NCBI GenBank assembly: GCA_934162615.1
Contig: CAKPJK010000002.1
Coordinates: 1 to 64,000, forward strand
Origin: an uncultured Clostridia bacterium
GTDB lineage: Bacteria > Bacillota > Clostridia > TANB77 > CAG-508
Direction: 5' to 3'
DNA: 64,000 nucleotides
Part shown: positions 46,035 to 55,448 of the stretch, in pieces
Layout: each line of letters begins with the position of its first letter
How positions within the stretch are numbered: the stretch's first letter is position 1
Translations under genes and position numbers: made by a program
The notes under the pieces: model-generated
Databases searched by the model: none
What the model saw: the letters and a program-made list of their open reading frames with translations, nothing else
What the model was told of the DNA's origin: nothing

Positions 46035-46815
46035 ATGAAAAAAAATTATTGGATAATAATTATAATTTTAGCAATAATAATCATAACATCTATTTTTGTA
46101 ATTATTAATAACAAAAAAAATCAAGATATAGAAAATAATACTATTCGGTAATATACAAGAACAAAATAATGAAAATTCAAACTTAGAAAATGAAAGTGCT
46201 CCAACAGAGAAAATAGAGAAAAATAAAACGGTAGAAGTTTCAACAGAAGAATTAGAAAATATGAAAAAAGAAATAAAGGCAAAAGGAAATGATGATATTT
46301 ATTATGTTGAAGAAGAAAAAGATGGAAGAAAGATATTGCAAATAAAAGAAAATGTCCAATATGAAGTTGATTTGGCAGGAATTATAAAAAATGCATTACC
46401 TAAGGAAGAAGAATTAAACAATTTGTTAGAAAAAGCACCTAAATATAGCGGGATATGGATTTCTACACAATCAAGAGAAAGTTTTTCTAAATTATTAAAA
46501 AATAATGGGATAACAAATTTTAGTATAGATGATGATGGATATTTAAAAATAGAAGATAATGAAAATGGTTTATACTCAAATGAACTAAGAAAAATGCAAA
46601 AATCTAATAAACTTTATATAATTAATATGACAGGAGTAGCTTACGAAAGGGACTATATTTCTGGAGAAATTACAGAATATCCATTTGAAGATATGGACCC
46701 AACACAAGAGCTAGAATCATATAAAAATGATAATGCGTTAATTTTGGAAGTAACAAGTAATAAAAATAAAAAATTAACTAATAAAGAAATTTTAAAATCA
46801 ATTGTTCAATACTAA
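46035..46815 (+). CDS. Membrane-anchored protein, unknown function (+1 frameshift at CGG)
   Basis: The start ATG at 46035 follows AAAGGAG. The zero frame encodes a positively charged start and membrane helix (about residues 6-25), then reads CGG at 46146-46148 directly followed by TAA. Skipping the C at 46146 gives GNIQEQNNENSNLENESAPT, a Glu/Asn-rich linker, then a soluble domain of about 180 residues (KGNDDIYYVEEEKDGRKILQ near residue 84) to the stop at 46813-46815. The joined product has 259 residues. I do not recognise the domain. The linker region would be open in the +1 frame only downstream of the CGG. Confidence 0.78.
46146..46149 (+). other. In-frame CGG, +1 shift site 4
   Basis: The zero-frame reading is ACT ATT CGG TAA. 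Skipping the C at 46146 gives GGT AAT ATA CAA and an open frame to 46815. The stop codon directly after CGG resembles classical +1 shift sites such as prfB. Confidence 0.78.
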
Positions 46816-46871
46816 TAATTTAATGAAAAAGCAAAAATGGTATATGTAGTTATAGAAAGGGTTTGATACAA

Positions 46872-47825
46872 ATGGAAAAGATTAAAATATTTGCTTGTAG
46901 TAAAGAAGCAGAACCATTTACAAGAGAAATATGTGAATATTTAGATGTCCCTATGGGAAAAATTGAAAGAATGAAATTTAAAAATGACAACAATTTTGTT
47001 CAAATATTAGAAACAGTTAGAGATTATGATGTATATTTAATACAAAGTAATACACCACCTGTAAATGAAAGAATAATGGAATTATTAATAACTATAGATG
47101 CTGTAAAAAGAGCATCTGCAAGGAATATAAATGTAGTATTACCATATTATATATACTCAAGATCAGACAAAAAAGACCAACCTAGGGTACCAATAACTGC
47201 AAAATTATTAGCAGAATTAATAGAAGCAGCAGGAGCAACAAGAGTAATAACATGCGATTTACACAACCCAGCAATACAAGCATATTTTAATAATATTAAT
47301 TGTGATAGACTTTCAGCAGAAAGACTTTTAGAAAAATACTTTGAAGACAAAAAACTTGAAAATAAGGTAATAGTTGCAACAGATGCAGGAAGTTCAAAAA
47401 AAGCATATAAATATTCAGAATTTTTTGGCTGTCCAATAGCAATGCTTGATAAAAGAAGAGACGGAAATAATGATAAAGCAATAGGAACAACTATTATAGG
47501 TGATGTTAAAGGTAAAAATGCTATTATATTTGATGACGAGATAGACACAGCAGGTTCTATGATGGAAACAGTAAGGGTACTAAAAGAATTTGGTGCTAAA
47601 TCTGTATATGCTGCATGTACACATGGAGTACTATCTGGTCCAGCAATAGAAAGAATACAAAACTCTCCAATTCAAGAACTTGTTATAACAAATACAATAC
47701 CATTACCAGAAGAAAAGAAAATTGATAAAATACAAGTCGTATCAATTGCACCATTATTTGCAGAAACAATAAAAAGATTAAATGAAAAGAAACCACTAGG
47801 TGAACTATTAAAAACATTTATATAA
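46872..47825 (+). CDS. prs: Ribose-phosphate pyrophosphokinase
   Basis: Prs makes phosphoribosyl pyrophosphate from ribose-5-phosphate and ATP for nucleotide, His and Trp synthesis. The 317 residues carry the DYDVYLIQSNTPPVNE segment near residue 50, YYIYSRSDKKDQPRVPITAK with the catalytic region near residue 95, TCDLHNPAIQAYF near residue 127 and the PRPP loop IIFDDEIDTAGSM near residue 217. The start is ATG 46872 after GAAAGG; a TTG at 46863 would be too close to the box. Its place among envelope genes is unusual; its product also feeds phosphoribosyl-dependent decaprenyl sugars only in other phyla, so linkage may be accidental. Confidence 0.93.
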   Translation: MEKIKIFACSKEAEPFTREICEYLDVPMGKIERMKFKNDNNFVQILETVRDYDVYLIQSNTPPVNERIMELLITIDAVKRASARNINVVLPYYIYSRSDKKDQPRVPITAKLLAELIEAAGATRVITCDLHNPAIQAYFNNINCDRLSAERLLEKYFEDKKLENKVIVATDAGSSKKAYKYSEFFGCPIAMLDKRRDGNNDKAIGTTIIGDVKGKNAIIFDDEIDTAGSMMETVRVLKEFGAKSVYAACTHGVLSGPAIERIQNSPIQELVITNTIPLPEEKKIDKIQVVSIAPLFAETIKRLNEKKPLGELLKTFI

Positions 47826-47835
47826 ATAGAAAGAT

Positions 47836-48804
47836 GTGAGATTATTGATAAAATTAAGTATTATAATTCCAGTATTTAATACAGAAAAAAAACTAAGAAA
47901 ATGTTTAGATTCAGTTTTACAACAGAAAGATGATGAACTAGAAATTGTTGTTATAAATGATGGAAGCAAGGATTCATCAGATAAAATAATAAAAGAATAT
48001 AAAGAAAAAAATCCTCAAACAATTTCATATTATAAAAAACAAAACACTGGAGTTGCTGATACCAGAAATTATGGAATAAAAAAAGCAAAAGGACAATATA
48101 TAATGTTTTTAGACTCAGATGATTATATAGATGCCCATTTATATAGTATTGTAAAACAATATATGAAAAAAAACATAGAACTCATAAAATTCAAATTACA
48201 AAGAATTGATGAGAGTGGAAATATTTTAGAAAAAGTTAATGGACCTGTATTTGAGACAACCACTGGTGGAGAAGGATTTGAAAATTTATATGCTTCAGAT
48301 GTTTTACTTGATTCTCCATGTATATACATAATAAAAAAAGAAATATTTATACGTAACAAATTATTATTTAATGTAGGAACAGAACATGAAGACTTTGGAC
48401 TCATACCATTTGTCATTGTTCTTGCTAAAACAATGATATCTATTGATTATTATGGCTATGAATACGTTCAATCAAATGGAAGTATAACACGAAATAATAA
48501 TTATAGTAAAACAAAGAAAAAAGCTTATGATGCATTAAAACAATATGATGAAGCATTAGTTAAAATAGAAAAACATAATATTAATAAAAAGACAGCTTAT
48601 TATTTAAAAACATATTACACAAATGCGATTTTATTAAAAACAGAAACATTAGAGAAAAAAGACCAAAACCAATACATTAAAGAAATAAAGAAAAGAAAAA
48701 TGATTAAAAATATCAAAGCAAACAATATAAGACAAATGTTGCGTAAAATAATTTTATTATTAAGTATAAAACAATATTTAAAATTAAGAAAAAAAGTAAA
48801 ATAA
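47836..48804 (+). CDS. Glycosyltransferase family 2
   Basis: A 322-residue GT-A fold enzyme: LSIIIPVFNTEKKLRKCLDS, INDGSKDSSDKI near residue 42, GVADTRNYGIKKAKGQYIMF near residue 73 and DSDDYIDAHLY near residue 94. The start is taken as GTG 47836; an ATG two bases earlier reads ATG-TGA, and a TTG at 47845 is another possibility. It is basic at the C-terminus, which may touch the membrane. It belongs to the second block of the polysaccharide locus. Confidence 0.87.
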   Translation: MRLLIKLSIIIPVFNTEKKLRKCLDSVLQQKDDELEIVVINDGSKDSSDKIIKEYKEKNPQTISYYKKQNTGVADTRNYGIKKAKGQYIMFLDSDDYIDAHLYSIVKQYMKKNIELIKFKLQRIDESGNILEKVNGPVFETTTGGEGFENLYASDVLLDSPCIYIIKKEIFIRNKLLFNVGTEHEDFGLIPFVIVLAKTMISIDYYGYEYVQSNGSITRNNNYSKTKKKAYDALKQYDEALVKIEKHNINKKTAYYLKTYYTNAILLKTETLEKKDQNQYIKEIKKRKMIKNIKANNIRQMLRKIILLLSIKQYLKLRKKVK

Positions 48805-48822
48805 TAAAAACAAGGAGAAAAG

Positions 48823-50206
48823 ATGAAACGGAAAATATAATATTTTGATATGTCATGCAAAACTTGGAGCAGGAGGAATTGAAACTGCATGTATAACTCA
48901 AATAAGAGAATTTTCAAGAAGAGGATATAAAATATATGTTTTAGCTGAAAGTGGTTTTTATGCTAAAAAATTAAATCAAATACCTGGTGTTACATTTATA
49001 GACTTTAAATACGAATCACGAGAAAGCTATAATTTAGAAAAAATTGAATTTGTAAAAAATATTATCGAAAAATATAATATAAAATTGGTATATATACATC
49101 AAGTTGATTGTGTATCATCTGTTTTTTCTGCATGTATATTAACAAATACACCATATGTTGCATATGTACATCATGGAATTACAGGAGTATATGATGAGGA
49201 ATTACAGATAGGAAATATGGGCTTAGAATTTCAAACTTTATATTATAGATTGGCATCAAAAATCATCACAATTCAAGAAACATCAAAAAAAGAAAATATG
49301 AAAAGGTTCAAATTAGAAGAAGACAAATATAAGGTTATACCTAATTGTATAGATTTTCAGGAGTTTAAAAGCAATAGCCCAATAAATATAAATAAAGTTT
49401 TATTAATTTCGAGATTTGAAAAAGATAAGAAAAATGGTGTTATAAATGGTTTAAGATGGTTTGCTGAATATAAAAAAATAAACCCAGAGGCCAAGCTCAC
49501 AATTGTTGGAGATGGAAGTCAAAGACAAAAAGTAGAGGAACAAATAAAAGAACTAAAGATTGAGTGTGATATGTTAGGAGCACGTAATGACATTAGAGAT
49601 ATTATGGAACAAAATGGTATTGTATTAGGAATTGCTAGATGTGTGCAAGAAGCAATTGCCATGAAAAGAATAGCAATTATTACAGGAAATGATGATTTCC
49701 AAGGAATAATAACAAATAACAATATAGAAAGATTTTCTTGTACTAATTTCCAAGATATAGAAAATGGAAAAAAGGATTATGCAGAAGTTGCCAAACAGGT
49801 CAATTTATTAAAAAACAAAGAGATTGAGAAAATAGTAGATAAAAATTATGAATGGTTGTATGTAAATAGAAATATAAAGGACAACATTTATGAGGTAGAA
49901 GATATCGAAAAAATAAACAATCCTATAAATGAATTAGATAGAAATGAAATCATGAAAGTACTAATCAGTGAATTACAATATATGCATACATGGATGCAAA
50001 AAGAAATAGATAGAGGATGGGAAGCAAGACAAAAGACAGAAGATTATTACATTGGAAGAGAAAATTGGAATGATAAAATCTTAAAAGAAAAAGAACAAGA
50101 ATTAGAACAGTATATTGAAAAATACAATGAAACATTAAAAGAACTTGAAGAAATAAAAAACAGTAAATTTTGGAAGATGTTTAAAAAATTATTTAAAAAT
50201 AATTAA
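48823..50206 (+). CDS. Glycosyltransferase family 4 with coiled coil (+1 frameshift at CGG)
   Basis: ATG 48823 follows AAGGAG (48812-48817) with ideal spacing. The zero frame reads ATG AAA CGG AAA ATA TAA. Skipping the C at 48829 gives MKGKYNILICHAKLGAGGIE, exactly the N-terminal strand and Gly-Gly-[Ile]-Glu motif of GT4, and the frame stays open to 50206 (460 residues). The donor domain contains LISRFEKDKKNGVINGLRWF and VGDGSQRQKVEEQIKEL. The C-terminal 80 residues are a coiled coil ending NSKFWKMFKKL, like the product of 32834-34237. A TTG at 48845 could start in frame but lacks a box and would remove the first strand. Confidence 0.88.
48829..48832 (+). other. In-frame CGG, +1 shift site 5 (GT4, third codon)
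   Basis: CGG is the third codon after the ATG. The GT4 N-terminus is restored only if the C at 48829 is skipped (AAA GGA AAA TAT AAT ATT). Because it lies two codons after initiation, no slippery context can have been translated before it. Confidence 0.85.
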
Positions 50207-50241
50207 AATAATATATAAAATGGTAAATAAGGAGAACTAGA

Positions 50242-51207
50242 ATGAAAAAAATCAGTATAATAATACCTGCATATAATGAAGAAGAATCATTACCAATATT
50301 AAGGGACAGAATAGAAAAACTAATGAACTCTATGGAAAACTATGAATTTGAAATATTATTTGTTAATGATGGAAGTAAAGATAAAACAATAGAAATTATA
50401 AAAAAAATGAGGGAAGAAGACACAAGATTCAACTATGTTGATTTCTCTAGAAATTTTGGAAAAGAAATTGCAATGATTGCAGGACTTGATTATGCAACAG
50501 GTGATTGTGTAATATTTATGGATGCAGATTTACAAGACCCACCAGAATTGATACCAGAACTTGTTAAATATTGGGAACAAGGATATGATGATGTATATGC
50601 TAAAAGACGTTCTAGAAAAGGTGAAACATGGCTAAAAAAATTTACTTCAAAAATGTATTATAAAGTATTACAAAAAGCAACCAGAATAGAAATACAAAAA
50701 GATACTGGCGACTTTAGATTACTTGATAGAAGATGTGTAAATGCTCTGAAAAAATTAAGAGAATCTGAAAGAAATACAAAGAGTATGTTTAGTTGGATTG
50801 GATATAAAAAGAAAGAAGTTTTATATGATAGAGACCCAAGAATTGCTGGAACTACCAAATGGAATTATATTAAATTAATAGATTTAGCAATAGATGGTAT
50901 AACATCATTTACAACTTCTCCATTAAGACTTTCTACATATATTGCTATTCCCACTTTTTTAGTATTATTTGTCTATTTTGTATATGTTATAGCAAAATGT
51001 TTTGTTATTAAGCAAGCAATACAAGCTTTTCAAGCAATTATATTATTAATATTATTCTTTTCTGGAGTTCAAATTTTACTATTTGGAATTGTAGGTGAAT
51101 ATTTAGGAAGAATATTTAATGAAACAAAAAATAGACCTTTATATTTAGTTAATGAATATAATGGTGAAAAAGAAATGAATGAAGAAAAAGTTCAAATAAA
51201 GAAGTAG
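50242..51207 (+). CDS. Polyprenyl-phosphate glycosyltransferase, GtrB-like (second copy)
   Basis: A 321-residue paralog of the product of 29073-30011, with the same order of motifs: SIIIPAYNEEESLPIL, VNDGSKDKT, FSRNFGKEIAMIAGLDYATG, DADLQDPPELI and DTGDFRLLDRR, then two membrane helices (about residues 230-255 and 265-290). It likely loads a sugar onto undecaprenyl phosphate. No gtrA follows it, so it may share the flippase encoded at 30038. Its stop codon lies in the terminator palindrome shared with the next, oppositely oriented gene. Confidence 0.92.
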   Translation: MKKISIIIPAYNEEESLPILRDRIEKLMNSMENYEFEILFVNDGSKDKTIEIIKKMREEDTRFNYVDFSRNFGKEIAMIAGLDYATGDCVIFMDADLQDPPELIPELVKYWEQGYDDVYAKRRSRKGETWLKKFTSKMYYKVLQKATRIEIQKDTGDFRLLDRRCVNALKKLRESERNTKSMFSWIGYKKKEVLYDRDPRIAGTTKWNYIKLIDLAIDGITSFTTSPLRLSTYIAIPTFLVLFVYFVYVIAKCFVIKQAIQAFQAIILLILFFSGVQILLFGIVGEYLGRIFNETKNRPLYLVNEYNGEKEMNEEKVQIKK

Positions 51208-51224
51208 AAACTACTTCTTTATTT
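51194..51224. terminator. Bidirectional terminator holding two stop codons
   Basis: AAATAAAGAAGTAG (51194-51207) and CTACTTCTTTATTT (51211-51224) form a perfect 14-base stem with the loop AAA. TAG of the plus-strand gene (51205-51207) and TAG of the minus-strand gene (complement of 51211-51213) pair with each other inside the stem. Confidence 0.9.
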
Positions 51225-52707
51225 TTGACATATTTATAATAAAAAAAGTAACGCAATAAACCAAAATAAAAAGTAAAATATTAAAAATCAAATTAACAAT
51301 AAGATTCAAAAAACTAAAACGAAAAACACTTAAAACAAAAAATCCAACCAAACTACAAAATAAAGGAACAACGATCCAATCTATCAAATTAGGTTTAATC
51401 TTAGAATACTTAAACAACTGGAAAAGACTAATACTAAAATTCAAAACCTCACTAAAAAAGATAGAAAGAACATAGCCTTTAATTCCTAAAACAGGAAGTA
51501 AAAAATAAATAAAACAGGTAGTAATACTCAAATCCAGAATATTGCAACACATAACACCAAACTGTTTATTCAAACCCTTTAAAATACAATCTATAATATG
51601 ATCCATATACATAAAAAATATGAATGGAGTAAATACTTTAAAAAAATATCCAGTCTCGATATTGTTATAAATAGCAAGCCCCAAATCATTAGAAAAAATG
51701 AAAAATATACCACAAATGCACATCGTAAAAGCACAAGTAATCTTAAAGATTTTATTTGCTATATAATTAATTGCCTTATAATTTTTTTGAGCCACATATG
51801 TAGAAAATTCCGGTATCAAAAGCATACTATATGAATCGGTAAAAACAGTTGGAAAAGTTATAACGGGAAGGACCATACCATTAATCATTCCATATTGTGA
51901 GAGGGCTCTACTACAAGAAATGCCTGACTTTTCAAGTTGAGTAGGAATTATTAACTGCTTTAAAGTAGAAAGTCCAGAACGTATATATGATGTAACAGCT
52001 ACAGGAAAAGCAATTTTCAAAATATTAAATCTTTGTCCAAAAGAACGGACATCTTCTAATTTTTTAAGTCTTATATCTATAATATATAAAATAAAAATCA
52101 ATGTAAAAGAGCATACTTCTGAGATTACATCAGCCAAAATAAGTGAAATGCAAACCGCTTCTACACCATTAGTAATATTTATTTTTAGTAATATTATTGT
52201 CGCAAACATTTTAATTGTAAATTCAAAAACCTGAGAAATAGCATTTTTATAGGCCTTTCGTACTGTTGTGAAATAACTGCTAATGCACGAAGACATTGCA
52301 ATAAAAGGCAATCCAATGGCAATATAAAATAAAGGCCTAGAAGAAACCATATTATGCAAACATTTACTTGTAATAAAATTAGAAAAAAGTAAAATCAAAC
52401 AACCTGCTGAAATTCCTAATAATAAACTAAAAAATATGCAAGTACGTATTGCTTTTATAGCTTGTTTATTTTTATTTAAAGCAAATTTTTCTGAAACAAT
52501 TACGGTTACTGCAATATTTAATCCAGATGTTGCAACAGTTATGAAAAATAGATATACAGCCATAACTAAACTAAAAACGCCAACCGCTTCTGAGCCTATT
52601 TGATTTGATATATATATATTAAAAATAAGTGCTGCAAATTTCATAAGTAATGATGTACTTGTTAATATTGCTCCGTTTATTAGGAATAGTTTACTTTTTT
52701 GTCTCAA
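51211..52707 (-). CDS. Polysaccharide flippase of the SpoVB/MATE (MOP) type
   Basis: A 498-residue membrane protein with about 14 helices. The N-terminal INGAILTSTSLLMKFAALIF followed by QIGSEAVGVFSLVMAVYLFF is typical of the SpoVB/MurJ branch, as is the GMVLPVITFPTVFTDSYSMLLIPEFS segment near residue 275. SpoVB proteins act in cortex or envelope synthesis, probably by flipping lipid-linked sugars. Next to the polysaccharide locus it could be either a SpoVB homologue or the locus flippase (Wzx role) that the Wzy-like protein would need. Confidence 0.85.
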   Translation of the reverse strand: MRQKSKLFLINGAILTSTSLLMKFAALIFNIYISNQIGSEAVGVFSLVMAVYLFFITVATSGLNIAVTVIVSEKFALNKNKQAIKAIRTCIFFSLLLGISAGCLILLFSNFITSKCLHNMVSSRPLFYIAIGLPFIAMSSCISSYFTTVRKAYKNAISQVFEFTIKMFATIILLKINITNGVEAVCISLILADVISEVCSFTLIFILYIIDIRLKKLEDVRSFGQRFNILKIAFPVAVTSYIRSGLSTLKQLIIPTQLEKSGISCSRALSQYGMINGMVLPVITFPTVFTDSYSMLLIPEFSTYVAQKNYKAINYIANKIFKITCAFTMCICGIFFIFSNDLGLAIYNNIETGYFFKVFTPFIFFMYMDHIIDCILKGLNKQFGVMCCNILDLSITTCFIYFLLPVLGIKGYVLSIFFSEVLNFSISLFQLFKYSKIKPNLIDWIVVPLFCSLVGFFVLSVFRFSFLNLIVNLIFNILLFILVYCVTFFIINMSKIKK

Positions 52708-52811
52708 ATAATTTCACCTCTTTAATGAATATGCAGAAATTTAAAAATAATAACTGACCACTAAGACTAATGACTTTTTTCAAAAAAAGGTATATTATTG
52801 TAGAGTATTTG

Positions 52812-52820
52812 TGATATAAT
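52812..52820 (+). promoter_or_regulatory. Extended -10 promoter of the acyl-CoA synthetase gene
   Basis: TGATATAAT (52812-52820) matches TGnTATAAT. No clear -35 was found. It is divergent from the flippase gene. Confidence 0.5.
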
Positions 52821-52896
52821 GCAATTACTAAAAAATAATATAAAATTTATTTAAAGCAATTTTGGCAAATTTTATATTTTGAGAAAGGAAAAAAAT

Positions 52897-54615
52897 ATGA
52901 AAAAAGAAAAAATAGTCCAAGAGTTCAAGGACATAAAAGAACTAATATACAATTCAGCAAAAACATATGCAAACAATATAGCATTTGTAGTAAAACACCA
53001 AGAAGGCAAAAACAAAACATACGAAAATATAACTTATAAAATGCTTTTAGAACAAATAAACGCATTAGGTACTAAATTATACAGTATGGGATTAAAAAAC
53101 AAAAGAATAGCCATTCTAGGACGAAATAGATATGAATGGGCATTAGGACACTTAACAAGTTTGTTAGGTGGGATAATATCAGTTCCATTAGACAAAGATT
53201 TACAAGTAGATGAACTAGAAAATTCATTAATAAGAAGTAAAGCAGACGCAATTTATTTTGACGAAAAATACATAGAAAAAATAGAAGAAATAAAAAATAG
53301 AAACAATACAAATGTAAAAGAATATATTTGTATGTCAAAAATAGCAGAATATGATGATATACATACATTAAAAGAAGAAGGACAAAAATTATTAGAAGAA
53401 GGAAACAAAGAATATATATCAGCAAAAATAGATGAAAATGCAATGAACATTTTATTGTTCACATCAGGAACTACATCAAAATCAAAAGCGGTAATGTTAT
53501 CACAAAAAAATATTGCATCAAATGTGTATGCAATGCAAAGAGTTGAAGACATCAGAAGTACAGATTCAAATTTAGCATTTTTACCAATGCATCATATATT
53601 TGGTTCAACATGTCTAATTGTAATGTTAGCATGTGGTGTTAGAACATCATTTCCAGATGGATTAAGATATGTTGCGCAAAACTTAAAAGAATATGAGGTA
53701 TCTTTATTTGTCGGTGTACCACTATTGGTAGAAGCAATTTACAATAAAGTTGTAAAAGAAATAGATAAACAAGGAAAAACAAAACTTATAAAAAATGCTA
53801 TAAGAGTTAGTAATTTCTTATTAAAATTACATATAGACATTAGAAGAAAATTATTCAAACCGATAATTGATCAATTAGGTGGAAAAATGAGATTTGTAAT
53901 TTCAGGTGGAGCACCATTAGATCCTAAAATACAAAAAGGATTTATAGATTTAGGAATAAATGTAGCACAAGGATATGGTCTTACAGAAACATCACCAGTT
54001 ATAGCGGCGGAAAATATGTACAAATCAAGAACAGGTTCAATAGGAGTTCCAATGGAAAATGTGACTGTTGAAATTGTAAATAAAGACGATAACGGTATAG
54101 GGGAGTTACGTGCAAAAGGACCTAATGTAATGCTTGGTTACTATGAAAACGATGAAGAAACAAATAAAGTACTTAAAGATGGTTGGTTCTATACTGGCGA
54201 TTTAGGTTATATTGATAAAGATGGCTTTATTTTTATAACAGGTAGACAAAAGAATATGATAGTTCTTAAAAATGGTAAAAAAATCTTCCCAGAGGAAATT
54301 GAAACTTTGGTTAATAGAATTGATTTAGTAGAAGAATGTATGGTATTTGGTATGCCAGATGAAGTTGATAAAAACGATGTTAAACTTTCTGTTAAGGTTG
54401 TTTATAATAAAGATGAAGTAAAACAAAAATATGGTGACATTTCTTTTGATGAGATTAGAGATATTATTTGGAATAGAATTAAGAATGAGGTTAATACAAC
54501 TGTTCCTAGATATAAACATATAATGAATATGATTTTGACTGATAAAGAACTTATTAAGACTACTACTAAGAAAGTTAAAAGGAATGAAGAATTGAAGGAA
54601 ATTTTAGGAAAATAG
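52897..54615 (+). CDS. Long-chain acyl-CoA synthetase (AMP-forming)
   Basis: A 572-residue member of the ANL adenylating family that activates a carboxylic acid, probably a fatty acid, with ATP and CoA. Visible motifs: phosphate loop LLFTSGTTSKSKAVMLS near residue 188, AFLPMHHIFGS near residue 228, FVISGGAPLDPKIQKGF near residue 330, GYGLTETSPV near residue 361, GWFYTGDLGYIDKDGFI near residue 428 and the C-terminal hinge GRQKNMIVLKNGKKIFPEEIE. The start is ATG 52897 after GAGAAAGGA; a TTG further up overlaps that box. Exact substrate is unknown. Confidence 0.9.
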   Translation: MKKEKIVQEFKDIKELIYNSAKTYANNIAFVVKHQEGKNKTYENITYKMLLEQINALGTKLYSMGLKNKRIAILGRNRYEWALGHLTSLLGGIISVPLDKDLQVDELENSLIRSKADAIYFDEKYIEKIEEIKNRNNTNVKEYICMSKIAEYDDIHTLKEEGQKLLEEGNKEYISAKIDENAMNILLFTSGTTSKSKAVMLSQKNIASNVYAMQRVEDIRSTDSNLAFLPMHHIFGSTCLIVMLACGVRTSFPDGLRYVAQNLKEYEVSLFVGVPLLVEAIYNKVVKEIDKQGKTKLIKNAIRVSNFLLKLHIDIRRKLFKPIIDQLGGKMRFVISGGAPLDPKIQKGFIDLGINVAQGYGLTETSPVIAAENMYKSRTGSIGVPMENVTVEIVNKDDNGIGELRAKGPNVMLGYYENDEETNKVLKDGWFYTGDLGYIDKDGFIFITGRQKNMIVLKNGKKIFPEEIETLVNRIDLVEECMVFGMPDEVDKNDVKLSVKVVYNKDEVKQKYGDISFDEIRDIIWNRIKNEVNTTVPRYKHIMNMILTDKELIKTTTKKVKRNEELKEILGK

Positions 54616-55292
54616 AATATATAAAAGACACTTCAAATATAGAATTAAAAGGTTGCGATGCATATAATAACGTTGTTAAATTGGTAGATGATGCTTGCTT
54701 TACTTTATATAACAATTCTAAATTTACATATGGTGCACAAAATTTAAAATTGGAAGATATTATAGACAAATTAAATGTGGCTGTAAAAAGACCTAGTGGT
54801 TTTTATTCATTATCAACAGGATATTATCCTAATATTATTGAAAATGAGATTGAACAAACGGTTATAAAAAATGATTTAACAATTGTTGGAAATGAAATAA
54901 AACAAAGCGAACAAAATAAATTTGTAAATGGCAAAACAGAATCAAATGGACTCAAATTTAAAAGTTCATGTTGGGATAATGAACTAAATGAAAATAGTTT
55001 TAAAGAAAAAATATATTATGAACTATTTATAAATGATGGTAGAAAAGATTTTCCAGAATATATATTATCAACAAGAACAATATTTATTACGGAAAAAGAT
55101 GCTTGTTATGGACTTAGATATATAAAAAATGGATATTATACACAGGGTATGTTGTGGTCATCTACAGGATGGGATAGCTCTGATGTTTCATATAAATTTA
55201 GGCCAGTTATAACATTAAATTCTAATGTTATATTAGATTATTCTAATTCAGGTGATGGGAGTACACCAGATAGAGCATATACAATTCAATAA
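54616..55292 (+). pseudogene. C-terminal relic of a clostridial surface protein
   Basis: The frame is open from 54588 but has no start codon with a ribosome binding site. It encodes about 220 residues: KGCDAYNNVVKLVDDACFTL, KRPSGFYSLSTGYYPNII, a CWDNELNE segment and the C-terminal RPVITLNSNVILDYSNSG followed by GDGSTPDRAYTIQ. This end is typical of large secreted clostridial proteins that begin with a prepilin-like helix. The 5' part has been lost, apparently by a deletion that placed it against the acyl-CoA synthetase gene. No CGG explains the loss here. Confidence 0.7.
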
Positions 55293-55296
55293 TAAT

Positions 55297-55332
55297 AAAA
55301 AACTAACTTGGTATTTTCTAGGTTAGTTTTTT
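55297..55332 (+). terminator. Terminator after the surface-protein relic
   Basis: AAAAACTAAC pairs with GTTAGTTTTT around a loop and is followed by T residues. Retention of the original terminator is consistent with the frame being the 3' end of a former gene. Confidence 0.8.
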
Positions 55333-55448
55333 GTTGCTTTGAATTATAATTATGTAAAATACGAATGATATAATTAAAATATTACAACAAAACCTAACTA
55401 AAGTTCATATAATATATAAATGTCGAATGAAAGGAGGTTTTGTAGATT

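Noticed and set aside
48845..50206. TTG 48845 as the true start of the GT4 gene
   Set aside because: It has no ribosome binding site and would remove the first strand, whereas ATG 48823 has an ideal AAGGAG and joins perfectly after skipping the C.
54588..55292. A seventh CGG frameshift in the surface-protein frame
   Set aside because: No CGG lies at its 5' boundary and the acyl-CoA synthetase upstream ends normally; the frame simply lacks its 5' part.
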